5,916 bases of DNA, from the NCBI GenBank assembly GCA_020051025.1, contig JAGVJS010000331.1:1-5916 (forward strand). Direction: 5' to 3'. The notes under the pieces are model-generated. The model ran no database searches. It worked only from the letters and a program-made list of their open reading frames with translations, and had not been told where the DNA came from. Below, in pieces: positions 5,327 through 5,916 of the stretch. The stretch's first letter is position 1, and each line of letters opens with the position of its first letter. The stretch comes from Sphingobium sp. GTDB taxonomy: Bacteria; Pseudomonadota; Alphaproteobacteria; Sphingomonadales; Sphingomonadaceae. Both the position numbers and the translations under genes were made by a program.

Positions 5327-5916
5327 ATGGCCACCGCTGCCAAACGCCCAGACATGTCCGCCGCCGAATGGGAGGCCAGACAACAGCTGGCCGCCTGCTA
5401 CCGCATCTTCGACCATATGGGCTGGTCGGAACTGATCTACAACCACATCACCCTGCGCGTTCCCGGCGAAGACGGCGCTTTTCTCATCAATCCCTTTGGC
5501 CTTGGCTATGATGAGGTGACGGCGTCGAACCTGGTCAAGATCGATATCGACGGCCATGTGCTGGACGGCAGCCCCTACCCGGTCAATCGCGCCGGTTTCA
5601 CCCAGCATAGCGTGTTCCACCGGCATTTGCCCGACGCCCATTGCATCATCCATACCCATACGACGGCGGGCATGGCGGTCAGCGCCTGCGCCGAAGGATT
5701 GCGCCCGATCAGCTTCTACGCCGCCGCCTTCATCGGGCGAATCGCCTATCATGATTTTGAGGGCGTCACGATTCGGCCGGAGGAAGGCGAGCGGCTGATC
5801 GCCAATCTGGGGGCGCGGCGCGTGATGCTGTTGCGCAATCATGGCACGCTGGTGATGGCAGGCAGCCTGCCCGAAGCCTTCCTGACGCACTGGCTGCTGC
5901 AACGCGCCTGCGAGAT
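5327..5916 (+). CDS. Class II aldolase/adducin-family protein, 5' part (runs off the right edge)
   Basis: The gene is open from ATG 5327 to the end of the window; 196 residues are visible and the stop lies beyond. Full-length relatives are commonly about 210-260 residues. ATG 5327 is fixed by AGGAGG 6 nt upstream. Class II aldolases bind a divalent metal and cleave or epimerise sugar phosphates. The metal-ligand histidines are visible at H109 and H111 (IIHTHTTAG) and H172 (LRNHGTL). The N-terminal ELIYNHITLRVP (35-46) and the loop INPFGLGYDEVTASNLVKID (54-73) match the family's substrate-binding region. In an ungapped alignment by eye to L-fuculose-phosphate aldolase, anchored on H94 and H109, the catalytic glutamate position falls at G90, within NRAGFTQHS. 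That is the adducin-like pattern, so the classical aldol reaction should not be assumed. Function and substrate are unknown. The gene has its own promoter-like region and diverges from rpsU. Confidence 0.92.
   Translation, partial: MATAAKRPDMSAAEWEARQQLAACYRIFDHMGWSELIYNHITLRVPGEDGAFLINPFGLGYDEVTASNLVKIDIDGHVLDGSPYPVNRAGFTQHSVFHRHLPDAHCIIHTHTTAGMAVSACAEGLRPISFYAAAFIGRIAYHDFEGVTIRPEEGERLIANLGARRVMLLRNHGTLVMAGSLPEAFLTHWLLQRACE

Noticed and set aside
5249..5902. Minus-strand open frame of 217 codons opposite the aldolase gene
   Set aside because: The plus strand has a strong ribosome binding site and the aldolase HTH and RNHG motifs; the antisense frame shows nothing recognisable.
1..5916. CRISPR arrays, tRNA or rRNA genes, insertion sequences, att sites, toxin-antitoxin or defence genes
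   Set aside because: No direct-repeat array, no cloverleaf-like or rRNA sequence, no transposase or integrase motif and no compositional break were seen. The genes are ordinary housekeeping types.

Overview
The window reads as a piece of core chromosome from a GC-rich alphaproteobacterium, most probably a sphingomonad (Sphingobium/Sphingomonas type). This rests on uniformly GC-rich coding sequence, the pyrE-pdxJ-acpS-lepB gene order, the style of the proteins, and a CCCCTCCCCTTCAGGGG-type intergenic repeat of the kind common in these genomes. The genus is an inference from memory, not from a search.

Left half, plus strand (1-3650): a tight run of five co-directional genes. It holds the 3' end of pyrE (pyrimidine synthesis), pdxJ (last step of the ring-forming branch of pyridoxal phosphate synthesis), acpS (charging of acyl carrier protein), lepB (signal peptidase I) and an AI-2E/PerM-family membrane permease. 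Junctions are short: 4 nt, then 136 nt filled by a large inverted repeat, then a 4-nt overlap, then 22 nt. This looks like one housekeeping operon. The inverted repeat between pdxJ and acpS is the only real interruption, and its right arm appears to supply the ribosome binding site of acpS. lepB starts with GTG and the permease with TTG.

Middle (3651-4240): a 185-nt leader rich in small dyads and promoter-like sequences, then a 110-residue protein I do not recognise. A strong bidirectional terminator follows, shared with the convergent FKBP gene.

Right part: on the minus strand, rpsU (ribosomal protein S21, 5101-4895) is followed by a membrane-anchored FKBP-type peptidyl-prolyl isomerase (4818-4246), with a GC-rich hairpin in the 76-nt gap. 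Divergent from rpsU, a class II aldolase/adducin-family gene starts at 5327 behind a good Shine-Dalgarno and a plausible sigma70 promoter, and runs off the right edge.

I saw no mobile element, CRISPR array, tRNA, rRNA, phage gene or defence gene, and no convincing undescribed system. The points most worth a second look are the repeat that carries the acpS ribosome binding site, the orphan 110-residue gene with its structured leader, and the aldolase homologue that seems to lack the classical catalytic glutamate.
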